Shown here one piece after another: positions 8,701-16,551 of a stretch of DNA of 64,000 nucleotides. Position 1 is the first letter of the stretch. Each line of letters starts with the position of its first letter. The position numbers were made by a program, and so were the translations under genes. A model generated the notes under the pieces. It ran no database searches. It saw nothing but the letters and a program-made list of their open reading frames with translations, and was not told the DNA's origin. Location: positions 868,001 to 932,000 of the forward strand of contig OX638323.1 in the NCBI GenBank assembly GCA_951812715.1. Direction: 5' to 3'. Source of the stretch: an uncultured Pseudohongiella sp. (GTDB lineage: Bacteria; Pseudomonadota; Gammaproteobacteria; Pseudomonadales; Pseudohongiellaceae).

Positions 8701-8883
8701 TCACGCATCCTGGGCGCATGGACTGCTGGTATCATCTTCTTCGCTATTGTTTTCCACTTCTTGATGGACTTCCAGTTGATCTTGAATTCGGTGGAGAAGC
8801 TCCTTGAAGAAATTCATCGCGACATAACGGAATTGCGGGAGTTTCCTTTGGCTTCAGTTTATGGCCACGGTAGGCACCACTGA
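8686..8883 (+). CDS. Small membrane protein, paralogue of 7976-8227 (copy 2)
   Basis: A 65-residue protein with an N-terminal hydrophobic helix (AWTAGIIFFAIVFHFLM) and a short amphipathic segment (ILNSVEKLLEEIHRDITELRE). It aligns with the product of 7976-8227 in the helix and in the RDITELRE motif, and the leaders are also duplicated. Its tail (PLASVYGHGRHH) differs and is shorter, so the second copy may be truncated. An in-frame ATG at 8680 is an alternative start. It lies tail to tail with hepT, only 5 bases apart. Function unknown. Confidence 0.5.
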   Translation: MDRNISRILGAWTAGIIFFAIVFHFLMDFQLILNSVEKLLEEIHRDITELREFPLASVYGHGRHH

Positions 8884-8888
8884 TGTTT

Positions 8889-9305
8889 TTAGTCCGCGCC
8901 GTGGCGGAGGAATTTCCCGCCCGCGGCGAGCATTTCGTCAAGATGAAGTTCAATCACCTGTCTGACCTTGTCGAGATCGATTGCTGCGTACCTGTGAACC
9001 AGTATGTTTCGCATGGCATTGCCCCGTTTCAGGTTGTCCCGCGTTTCCGCGTCGATCAGACCGGCCTGGGCAATCAAATCGAATGTTTCGGCGTTGTTTT
9101 TCGGCCAGCCCAGCTTTTTTGCGCGGAGCAAGTGGTTGGCCATGTCGAGCAAAGTTTCGAAAGAGCGAATCAGGTTTAGAGTGATCAGTTCCTGTTTGTC
9201 CAAGTCCCGCTCGAAGGAAATGTCGGACGGGCGACCCCACACTTCTCGGACTCGCTTGATACACCGTTCAAGGCTTTCCTGTTTGCCAATCAACACCTCG
9301 CTCAT
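8889..9305 (-). CDS. hepT: HepT-like (DUF86) HEPN toxin
   Basis: HEPN-domain toxin of the HepT/MntA type II-like (type VII) toxin-antitoxin class, a predicted RNase or tRNA-targeting nuclease. The 138-aa protein is helical and carries the diagnostic RxxxxHxY motif as RNILVHRY near residues 97-104. It follows mntA with a 4-base overlap (9302-9305), the usual antitoxin-first order. In this class the antitoxin AMPylates the Tyr of the HxY motif; that Tyr is present here. Start at ATG 9305. Confidence 0.88.
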   Translation of the reverse strand: MSEVLIGKQESLERCIKRVREVWGRPSDISFERDLDKQELITLNLIRSFETLLDMANHLLRAKKLGWPKNNAETFDLIAQAGLIDAETRDNLKRGNAMRNILVHRYAAIDLDKVRQVIELHLDEMLAAGGKFLRHGAD

Positions 9306-9718
9306 GCCGAAATTACTCTCCCGCGCTTCATGATGTCCTCATAAAGCCCGGCCCGGCGATGGTTTAACTCCTGGTGCATATTGAGGATGAGGGTTTCGAA
9401 TTCGAGCCGCGTATCGTCGTCCCGGCAAAATAGCACCTCACCCGTGCGCAGCACCTCGGCCTGAAGGTCGGTCGTGGCTGTTCGCAGATTGATCAGATCA
9501 ACGCGGTCCGTTCGCGAGACTTGCGCTATTTCTCCGTTGAGCCTGAGCCAGTCCAACTGATCCACGCGATTCGCAAGTTCATGAGGCAGTAAAACAGCCA
9601 GGTCAAGATCGCTTTCGGAACGCTGCCAGGCGGTTCCCCAACTGCCGAACCGGTATACGGCCTCGGTCACCGGGAAGGCGGAAAGGACGGAATCTACAGT
9701 GGCATCCACTTCGCTCAT
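9302..9718 (-). CDS. mntA: MntA-like nucleotidyltransferase antitoxin
   Basis: Minimal nucleotidyltransferase antitoxin that neutralises HepT, in characterised systems by polyAMPylating it. The 138-aa product shows the NTase signature GSW followed by DLDLAVLL (GS...DxD), with a third acidic position in RTDRVDLINL. The second motif residue is Trp (GSW), common in MntA and KNTase-like members. It is the first gene of a two-gene leftward operon overlapping hepT by 4 bases. The system appears intact. Confidence 0.87.
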   Translation of the reverse strand: MSEVDATVDSVLSAFPVTEAVYRFGSWGTAWQRSESDLDLAVLLPHELANRVDQLDWLRLNGEIAQVSRTDRVDLINLRTATTDLQAEVLRTGEVLFCRDDDTRLEFETLILNMHQELNHRRAGLYEDIMKRGRVISA

Positions 9719-9802
9719 ATCGAGTCACATGTCCGGTCGTACGAAATTGCAACGTATGGAGGCGATGATACACTAGACGCCGCTTACATAAGAGGAGTCG
9801 CC

Positions 9803-10618
9803 ATGAGCAAGCTTTCGGGATTCTGCGTCGCGTGGCTGCTGGCGGGCGCCGCCTTTGCGTTATCGATTCTGCTGATACCCCGCTCGCTGGCCGAGGACGC
9901 CGGCAATCTGTACAACACCGTGGTCGACATCCGGCTGGGCGAACGCTACTTTGAGCGGCAATGCGGGCGCTGCCACGGCTTTGACGCCACCGGCAACGAC
10001 GAGGCCGGAGGGCCGGACCTGACCGGCCGGCTGACCCGAGCCAGCACCGACGTCGCCATCTTCAACGTTATCCGCGACGGCATACCGGGCACCGCCATGC
10101 TGCCGGTGCCGGAAAATGTGACGGATCCCCAGGTCTGGCAGTTGGTGGCGTACCTCGATTCGTTGCGATATGACCCTGAATCGGTGGTGCTGGCTGGCGA
10201 TGCCGAATCGGGCAGCGATCTGTTCTGGAGCGGCAGCGACTGCGCCGACTGCCACATGGTGAGCGGACGCGGCTCGCGATTCGGCCCCGACCTTTCCCGT
10301 ATCGGCGAGAACCGCGCGCCTGACGACCTGCTGGCAGACATGCTCAATCCGCAGGAAAACGTTGCACCGCGCTGGTGGAGGTTGCGCGTCACCGGGCCCG
10401 ACGGCGTATCCCGGGAAGGTTATCGCATGAACGAAGACAGTTTTTCAGTGCGCATCATGGACGACGACGAGAATCTGTGGTCTTTCCACAAGGACGATCT
10501 GCAGTCCTACGAACGCATCGAAGAATCCACCATGCCGAGCTATGCCCAATCATTGTCGGAGAGCGATCTGGACGACATCGTGGCGTACCTGTTCTCCCTG
10601 CGAAGAGAGGAAATATGA
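9803..10618 (+). CDS. Periplasmic di-heme cytochrome c
   Basis: Exported electron carrier of 271 aa with an N-terminal signal helix and two heme c sites: CGRCH near residue 53 and CADCH near residue 146. Domain 1 (GRCHGFDATGNDEAGGPDLTG...MLPVP) is a class I cytochrome with its Met ligand. Domain 2 contains GPDLSRIG...LLADMLNPQENVAPRWW, as found in cytochromes attached to planctomycete-type dehydrogenases. AGAGGAG precedes ATG 9803. It overlaps the PQQ dehydrogenase start by four bases (ATGA) and is most likely that enzyme's electron acceptor. Confidence 0.9.
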   Translation: MSKLSGFCVAWLLAGAAFALSILLIPRSLAEDAGNLYNTVVDIRLGERYFERQCGRCHGFDATGNDEAGGPDLTGRLTRASTDVAIFNVIRDGIPGTAMLPVPENVTDPQVWQLVAYLDSLRYDPESVVLAGDAESGSDLFWSGSDCADCHMVSGRGSRFGPDLSRIGENRAPDDLLADMLNPQENVAPRWWRLRVTGPDGVSREGYRMNEDSFSVRIMDDDENLWSFHKDDLQSYERIEESTMPSYAQSLSESDLDDIVAYLFSLRREEI

Positions 10619-12261
10619 CCATGAAACGCCTATTCCTGCTTGTAGCTATTTTACTGTCCGGCGCTTTCATCCACGTCCAGGCCCAGGAACAGCAATTTCA
10701 AACCGTCATCACGCCTGCTTTCACTCCCATCACCTGGGAGCGGCTGGTCAACGCGGCCGACGAGCCGCAAAACTGGCTGATGTATTCCGGCGCCCTCGAC
10801 AGCCAGCGTCACAGCCTGCTCGACCAGATCAATACGGAGAACGTTGCCGAACTGGAAATGAAATGGGCTTACCAGATTCCGGTGATCGACCGCGCCGAGA
10901 CCGTGCCGCTGGTGGTCGACGGCATCATGTTCATCACCGAGGCGCCGAGCAATGTCACCGCGGTCGATGCGCGCACCGGCGGCGTCTACTGGCGTTACGA
11001 TCATGATCTGCCGGAGGATCTGCGCATCTGTTGCGGCCGCAATAACCGCGGTGTGGCGATACTCGGTGAAACCCTGTTCATGAGTACGCTGGACGCGCAT
11101 CTGGTGGCCATCGACGCCCGCACCGGCAACCTGCTCTGGAACACCGAAGTCGCGCCTTATGCTTCCGGTTACAGCAAGACAGCCGCCCCGCTGATCGTCA
11201 AGGACAAGGTCATCACCGGCATCGCCGGCGGCGAGTTCGGCATCCGCGGTTTCATCGACGCCTACGATCCCGAAACCGGCGAACTGGTGTGGCGCACCTA
11301 CACCATCCCCGGCCCCGGCGAGTTCGGCAATGACACCTGGTCCGGCGATTCCTGGGCCACCGGCGGCTCGGCCACCTGGATCACCGGCTCCTACGACGCG
11401 GAACTGAACCAGATCTATTGGGGCACCGGCAATCCGGGTCCGGACTGGAACGGCGACGTGCGGCTGGGCGACAACCTGTATTCGGACGCGGTACTCGCGC
11501 TCAATGGCGACACCGGCGAAATCGAATGGTATTTCCAGTTCACGCCCCATGACGTGCACGACTACGATGCGATCCAGATTCCCATCCTCGCCGACATCGA
11601 AGTCGGCGGGGAGATGCGCGAAACCATGCTCTGGGCCAATCGCAACGGCTTCTTCTACACCCTGGACCGCGCCACCGGCGAATTCCTCTACGGCGACACC
11701 TTCGCTACGGTGACCTGGGCTTCGGGGCTCGACCCGCTCGGCCGGCCGATCCGCGTGCCCGGCATGGCGCCGACTTATGAAGGCGTGATGGTATCGCCGC
11801 CGATCGTCGGCGCTACCAACTGGTATTCACCGGCCTTCAACCCCGATACCGGACTGTTCTACGTCACTTCCTTCGATGGCGAGCAGGAGTTCTTCAAGCG
11901 CGACGAAGATTACGAGGAAGGCGAGCGCTATACCGGCGGCGGCGGTCGTTATACCCAGCCGATGGACGCTTTCCACAGCTCGATCCGCGCGATCGATCCG
12001 ACCACGGTCGACATCGTCTGGGAGTTCCCGATCATGCCGAGGTCTTCCGCGGGCATCACCACCACCGCCGGTGGATTGCTGTTCAGCGGCAGCGCCGACG
12101 GCTTCTTCTTCGCCCTCGACGCCGAAACCGGCGAGGAATTGTGGAACGTCTCGCTCAGCCGAAGAGTCCATGCAGCGCCCATGACTTACGAAGTGGACGG
12201 CGAGCAGTTCGTCACCATCGCCTCAGGCAACGTGGTCTTCACTTTCGGCTTGCGCGACTGA
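10615..12261 (+). CDS. PQQ-dependent (quinoprotein) alcohol dehydrogenase-like enzyme
   Basis: Periplasmic eight-bladed beta-propeller dehydrogenase of about 548 aa with a signal peptide (MKRLFLLVAILLSGAFIHVQAQ). Family marks are the opening NWLMYSGALDSQRHSLLDQINTENV, repeated 'A.DA.TG...W' blade motifs, the adjacent-cysteine pair CCGR near residue 138 (the disulfide over PQQ), GNPGPDWNGDVRLGDNLYSD and FTPHDVHDYDA. Unlike quinohaemoproteins it lacks a C-terminal cytochrome domain; the di-heme cytochrome upstream fills that role. The start at 10615 follows AGAGAGGAA and overlaps the previous stop. No PQQ synthesis genes are in the window. Confidence 0.92.
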   Translation: MTMKRLFLLVAILLSGAFIHVQAQEQQFQTVITPAFTPITWERLVNAADEPQNWLMYSGALDSQRHSLLDQINTENVAELEMKWAYQIPVIDRAETVPLVVDGIMFITEAPSNVTAVDARTGGVYWRYDHDLPEDLRICCGRNNRGVAILGETLFMSTLDAHLVAIDARTGNLLWNTEVAPYASGYSKTAAPLIVKDKVITGIAGGEFGIRGFIDAYDPETGELVWRTYTIPGPGEFGNDTWSGDSWATGGSATWITGSYDAELNQIYWGTGNPGPDWNGDVRLGDNLYSDAVLALNGDTGEIEWYFQFTPHDVHDYDAIQIPILADIEVGGEMRETMLWANRNGFFYTLDRATGEFLYGDTFATVTWASGLDPLGRPIRVPGMAPTYEGVMVSPPIVGATNWYSPAFNPDTGLFYVTSFDGEQEFFKRDEDYEEGERYTGGGGRYTQPMDAFHSSIRAIDPTTVDIVWEFPIMPRSSAGITTTAGGLLFSGSADGFFFALDAETGEELWNVSLSRRVHAAPMTYEVDGEQFVTIASGNVVFTFGLRD

Positions 12262-12305
12262 CGCTTATAAAAATACCAATATTCTTGTATTTTTCGCTGA
12301 ATTTC

Positions 12306-12337
12306 GCCATATTTACCAATATTTTGGTAAATATGGC
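12306..12337. promoter_or_regulatory. Perfect palindrome upstream of hipBA, likely HipB operator
   Basis: GCCATATTTACCA / TGGTAAATATGGC form perfect 13-bp arms around a 6-base centre, ending 9 bases before the hipB start codon. A related half site, ATACCAATATTCTTGTAT, lies at about 12273-12290. The AT-rich block probably also contains the promoter, giving autorepression. Confidence 0.75.
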
Positions 12338-12346
12338 GGCAGCGAG

Positions 12347-12583
12347 ATGAAGCTTCCCCAACTCGGGCTGAATCTGAAGGATGCCCGCAGACGCCGTTTC
12401 CCGGCGGACAATCTTGCCGCATTCGCGATTCGCATCGGCGTAAGCCGGGCAACCCTGCAGAAGATGCAACAAGGCGACCTCTCGGTCTCCATGGAAAAAT
12501 ACTACCGGGCCGCGAAACTGCTAGGTCTGGAGCGCGATTTTGAGCAATTGCTGCAAATGCCGCGGAGTTTGTTCGATGACTGA
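12347..12583 (+). CDS. hipB: HipB-like XRE antitoxin/repressor
   Basis: A 78-residue helix-turn-helix protein (LGLNLKDARRRRFPADNLAAFAIRIGVSRATLQKMQQGD...) of the HipB type. It is expected to repress its own operon and to bind HipA. It starts at ATG 12347 directly after the palindromic operator and overlaps hipA by 8 bases. The divergent N-terminus (RRRRFPADN) resembles the HipB group found with 'type II toxin-antitoxin system HipA' kinases that lack a long C-terminal tail. Confidence 0.85.
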   Translation: MKLPQLGLNLKDARRRRFPADNLAAFAIRIGVSRATLQKMQQGDLSVSMEKYYRAAKLLGLERDFEQLLQMPRSLFDD

Positions 12584-13817
12584 CAGCGCCCGCTTCGACG
12601 TTTATCTGAACCTGTCGGCAACAGGTATCTGCAAAGCCGGCGAGTGCGTGTTGCGGGAAACCGGCGGCCGTCCAACGCTATTCGCTTTCCGTTACGACAC
12701 TTCGTATCTTGAGCAGCCGGACGCGTTTCCTCTGGACCCGGCACAACTTTCGCTGAAGCCCGGGGAAGTCCTTTTGGAATGCCACCGGGGCGCACCGGCG
12801 CTGATTGACGATTACCTTCCGGATGATTGGGGCCGCAAGGTGCTCGCCCGCTTCGCATTGGTGAAATACAAAAAGCGACTAAACGCCAACAGCGTGATCG
12901 AAACGCTGAATATGATCGGAACCAGCCGTATAGGTTGCTTGCAGATCGTACCGCAAGGACAGGAGCCTGGATTCTCTTTCGGACATCCCATCGGAGAATT
13001 GACCAATGCCGAACGACTCGCACAACGACTCGATGACGAGAACTTCGTGCCGGCAAGCATGGATGAAATGGAACTTGCTTACCTGGCAAACAATGGTTCA
13101 GGCGGGGTCGGCGGCGCCAGACCCAAAGCGCTTTTTTGTGACGGCAACAATTATTTCCTGGCGAAATTCAACAGGGAGGGTGATCGATTCAATCATGCAA
13201 GGATCGAATGGGCATGCCTGAAAATGGCTCAAACGGCGGGAATCGAAGCAGCTGTCGGAAACGTCCTGGCAGGAATAAACGACAGGGAGGTCCTGCTTCT
13301 CGATCGATTCGACGTTGCTCCGGACGGCGGCCGCTATCATCTGATTACGGTCAATGGCTTGCTGAAGGACCCGAATACGCAACAGGATCCAGGACATTCC
13401 TTTCGGTACGACGATATTCGCGAGCTGATATCGCGCTACTCGGTCGATCCGCAAACGGATCTCGAGCAATTGCTAAAGCTCATGCTGTTCAACCGCTGCA
13501 TTCGTAACACCGATGACCACGAGCGCAATTTCAGTCTAATCAACCGGGGCGACGGTTATCGCCTGTCGCCCGCCTACGATCTCGTTCCATCGCTGGCGCT
13601 GGGCGAATATCATGCAGCAGGATTCGGTTATCAGACATACCCGCCGACTCCTTCCGAAGTTGTACGGTTGGGAAGAGTATTCGGCTTGAGCAAACCGGTG
13701 GTTGCCGATTGCGCCGAACAAGTGAGAACGGCAATATCCGCATGGCCGGATCGGGCGGCGGAAGCGGGTGTATCCGAAGCGGAAATGGAGCAAGTCCGGC
13801 AACGGCTGATCCTGTAG
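12576..13817 (+). CDS. hipA: HipA-like serine/threonine kinase toxin
   Basis: Toxin kinase related to E. coli HipA, which phosphorylates glutamyl-tRNA synthetase. The 413-aa protein starts at ATG 12576 inside the end of hipB (translational coupling). It has the HipA N-terminal subdomain (FDVYLNLSATGICKAGEC), the loop GSGGVGGARPKALF, and the catalytic motif RNTDDHERNFSLI near residue 312 followed by SPAYDLVPS (metal-binding DLVPS replaces DFG). These key residues are intact, so the kinase should be active. Its exact target cannot be told from sequence. Confidence 0.92.
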   Translation: MTDSARFDVYLNLSATGICKAGECVLRETGGRPTLFAFRYDTSYLEQPDAFPLDPAQLSLKPGEVLLECHRGAPALIDDYLPDDWGRKVLARFALVKYKKRLNANSVIETLNMIGTSRIGCLQIVPQGQEPGFSFGHPIGELTNAERLAQRLDDENFVPASMDEMELAYLANNGSGGVGGARPKALFCDGNNYFLAKFNREGDRFNHARIEWACLKMAQTAGIEAAVGNVLAGINDREVLLLDRFDVAPDGGRYHLITVNGLLKDPNTQQDPGHSFRYDDIRELISRYSVDPQTDLEQLLKLMLFNRCIRNTDDHERNFSLINRGDGYRLSPAYDLVPSLALGEYHAAGFGYQTYPPTPSEVVRLGRVFGLSKPVVADCAEQVRTAISAWPDRAAEAGVSEAEMEQVRQRLIL

Positions 13818-13889
13818 CGGCACTATGTACGCATTGACTGCGAGCGCCGAAGAATCCAACATGCACGGCAATATCCAGACCCTGGGCCA

Positions 13890-15209
13890 ATGGCAATGAG
13901 AATGTGGCTGCAGGCGCGCGAAATGGCCGCCAATACGCCCGCGGAAAGGAATCGCTATGTAGATTTTCTGCGGGCGTTTTCAATCCTGTTCGTCATTTCC
14001 GGCCACTGGCTGATTACCGGCGCCTATATTGATCCACAGACCGGCAGCTATGTGCCCCTGCTGGCCCTGGAAGTCGTGCCGTGGACCGAATGGCTGACCT
14101 GGATCTTCCAGGTCATGCCGGTCTTTTTCATGGTCGGCGGCTACGCTAACGCCGTTTCGCTGGAGTCGGCGGCGGCAAAGGGAATCGGCTACGGCGCATG
14201 GCTGGCCACACGTTTGTATCGGCTGCTCCGGCCGATGTTGCTGCTGGTGCTGGTCTGGGCCGTGATCGCGTTGCTGTTGTTCGCGGGCGGCATTAGTACG
14301 GAATCGATTCAATTCATCACGCGCACGGCGCTGCTGCCCACCTGGTTTCTCGCCATCTACACCATGATCGTGATTCTGGCGCCGCCGAGTCATGCCGCCT
14401 GGCGGCGCTGGGGGTGCTGGTCGCTGGCTGCTTACCTCGCGCTGGCAGCGGCGACCGATATCGCGTTCTTCGGATTCGACTGGCAATTGCCCGGCTGGAG
14501 CAACTATTTCTGGATCTGGCTGGCGATGCACCATCTCGGTTTCGCCTGGCGCGACGACCGGCAAGGCAGCCCTGCCGTTCTGCTCGCGGTCGCCGCGGCG
14601 GCATTGATCGCGCTGGCGCTGGCCGTGGTCTGGGGTCCGTATCCGATTGCCATGGCCGGCTCGCCGGGCGAAGGGCCGAGCAATTCGCTGCCGCCCAAGT
14701 TGACCCTGGCAGCCCTGGGATTTGTCCAGTTCGGAGTGCTGCTCGCCCTGGAAAAACCCATGCGCCTGCTGCTGAAAAATCTCCGGTTCTGGACCGCCAC
14801 GGTGCTGATCAACAGCATGATCATGACATTATATCTCTGGCACATGAGCGTATTGCTATTGTTGCTCGGCGCTTCCTGGCTAACGGGCGGCCTGGGTCTG
14901 GGCATGGACCCGGGCAGCGCCGGCTGGTGGTGGGCACGCATCCTCTGGGTCGCGATTCCTGTTGTACTGCTCCTGCCGGCCGCGATCGGGCTGTCGCCGC
15001 TGGAAAGAATGTCGCGCCCGGCCGATGCGCCGGCGCCTTCGCTTTGGCGCCAGTTGCCGGGAGCGGCGCTGGTCGGGCTCGGCATCAGTTTCACGGCGCT
15101 GTTCGGCATCGACGGCAATCCCCTTTCCCCCGCGAATACGGGCATCGTGGCGCTCGTGTTGGGCGGCGGGTGGATTTGCGGAATAGGATTTCGTCCGTCC
15201 AGAACTTGA
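13890..15209 (+). CDS. Acyltransferase family 3 membrane protein
   Basis: Integral membrane O-acyltransferase (OafA/Acyl_transf_3 type) of 439 aa with about ten hydrophobic helices. The hallmark N-terminal motif is NRYVDFLRAFSILFVISGHWL, containing the R-x10-H catalytic pattern, and a later LPTWFLAIYTMIV segment matches the family. Such enzymes acetylate or acylate sugars and lipids at the membrane. The start is uncertain: ATG 13890, 13896, 13902 or 13923 are all in frame, and neither 13890 nor 13923 has a strong ribosome-binding site. It is followed 22 bases later by an acetyltransferase gene. Confidence 0.85.
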   Translation: MAMRMWLQAREMAANTPAERNRYVDFLRAFSILFVISGHWLITGAYIDPQTGSYVPLLALEVVPWTEWLTWIFQVMPVFFMVGGYANAVSLESAAAKGIGYGAWLATRLYRLLRPMLLLVLVWAVIALLLFAGGISTESIQFITRTALLPTWFLAIYTMIVILAPPSHAAWRRWGCWSLAAYLALAAATDIAFFGFDWQLPGWSNYFWIWLAMHHLGFAWRDDRQGSPAVLLAVAAAALIALALAVVWGPYPIAMAGSPGEGPSNSLPPKLTLAALGFVQFGVLLALEKPMRLLLKNLRFWTATVLINSMIMTLYLWHMSVLLLLLGASWLTGGLGLGMDPGSAGWWWARILWVAIPVVLLLPAAIGLSPLERMSRPADAPAPSLWRQLPGAALVGLGISFTALFGIDGNPLSPANTGIVALVLGGGWICGIGFRPSRT

Positions 15210-15231
15210 AAAGCTCTTACGGGAAAATGCA

Positions 15232-16470
15232 ATGACAATTCGGCCTTACAAGTCGAAGCGTGACGAAAAGGCGGTTACCCGCATCTGGGAGGAAACGCGC
15301 TGGATAGACCGCGACGACGAGGACGATGCGGCCCACTTGCGCGGCATGCTCGACAATGCCCGCGCGCTGGTAGGCGAACTCGACGGCGAAGCGGAATGCG
15401 TCACGATTTCCTGCCCCGCTTCGATCCGCTATCTGAGCGAGGACATTCCGCTTGGAATCGTCGCCGCCGTAGCCACGAGCCCGCGCGGCCGCCGCGCCGG
15501 ATTTGCTTCGCGCGCCACCGCGGAGCTGGTGCAACAGGATGCCGAAGCGGGAATAATGGTTTCGGCGCTGGGTATGTTCGAGCAGGGTTTTTACAGCCGC
15601 CTCGGTTTCGGCACTGGGCCCTATGAGTTGAGCTGGAGCCTGGATCCGTCCTGCCTGAACGTCGAGTCCAGAGCGGGCGTTCCGGTTCGCATCACCGTCG
15701 AAGACAGCGAAGACGTGTATCGAGCCATGCGCGACCGCACACTGCGGCATGGCGGCGTCAGCATTCACAGCCATGCTCATATCCGGGCCGACATGGGCTG
15801 GACCGAAAACCCCATTGGCCTGGGCTATCGCAACGCTGAAGGCGAACTGACCCACTTCGTCTGGGGAGAAATGAAGGACGAGAACGGCCCTTTCGTACTG
15901 ACCAAGATCGCCTGGCGCGAACCCGAACAGTTGCAGGAGTTGCTCGCCCTGCTGAAGGGGTTCGGCGATCAAGCGCACCTAGTGAAAATGATCGAGCCCG
16001 CCGGTCTGCAATTACAGGACTTCATCGCCCGCCCCTTTCGCGAAAGCAATAGCCCGAAAGAAGGAGATTGGCGCAAGGGCGCCGAAGCCGAAGCCTGGTG
16101 GCAGGCGCGAATCAATGATCTTGCGGGATGCCTGAATTGCACTTCTCTGCCGCATTCCGGCGCGCCGCTTGCGTTCAATCTGCAGCTCGAAGACCCGATC
16201 GAGAAATTTCTGCCGGAGAAAGGCGGCTGGAAAGGTGTTGCAGGCGACTACGTGGTGCAATTCGGCGCCGCGAGCAGCGCCAAACCCGGCAATCGGCAGG
16301 GACTGCCGAGCCTGCATGCCGGCGTCGGCGGCTTCACCCGGCTATGGCTCGGCTGCGCCGAAGCGAACGCCATCGCCGCCACCGGGCAGATCGAAGCTCC
16401 CCGGCAACTGCTCGACGACATCGAGGCAACGCTGCGTCTGCCGATCCCCCGCACCGGCTGCGAGTTTTAG
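15232..16470 (+). CDS. Eis-like GNAT N-acetyltransferase with SCP2-like C-terminus
   Basis: A 412-residue protein with the architecture of Eis-type acetyltransferases: an N-terminal GNAT fold with the acetyl-CoA loop (GIVAAVATSPRGRRAGFASRATAELV) and GMFEQGFYSRLGFGTG, a second GNAT-like domain, and a C-terminal sterol-carrier-like domain ending in GGFTRLWLGCAEANAIAATGQIEAP. Eis members acetylate amines such as aminoglycosides or lysines; the substrate here is unknown. ATG 15232 lies 22 bases after the acyltransferase gene, so the two may be co-transcribed. Confidence 0.85.
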   Translation: MTIRPYKSKRDEKAVTRIWEETRWIDRDDEDDAAHLRGMLDNARALVGELDGEAECVTISCPASIRYLSEDIPLGIVAAVATSPRGRRAGFASRATAELVQQDAEAGIMVSALGMFEQGFYSRLGFGTGPYELSWSLDPSCLNVESRAGVPVRITVEDSEDVYRAMRDRTLRHGGVSIHSHAHIRADMGWTENPIGLGYRNAEGELTHFVWGEMKDENGPFVLTKIAWREPEQLQELLALLKGFGDQAHLVKMIEPAGLQLQDFIARPFRESNSPKEGDWRKGAEAEAWWQARINDLAGCLNCTSLPHSGAPLAFNLQLEDPIEKFLPEKGGWKGVAGDYVVQFGAASSAKPGNRQGLPSLHAGVGGFTRLWLGCAEANAIAATGQIEAPRQLLDDIEATLRLPIPRTGCEF

Positions 16471-16551
16471 ATCCAGCTCTGTATCAGCGGCTGTCAGCGA
16501 TTGCTCGCCGCTACAGCTCGTGCAAGCAAGTTCGAACCGCAACAGGCATGA

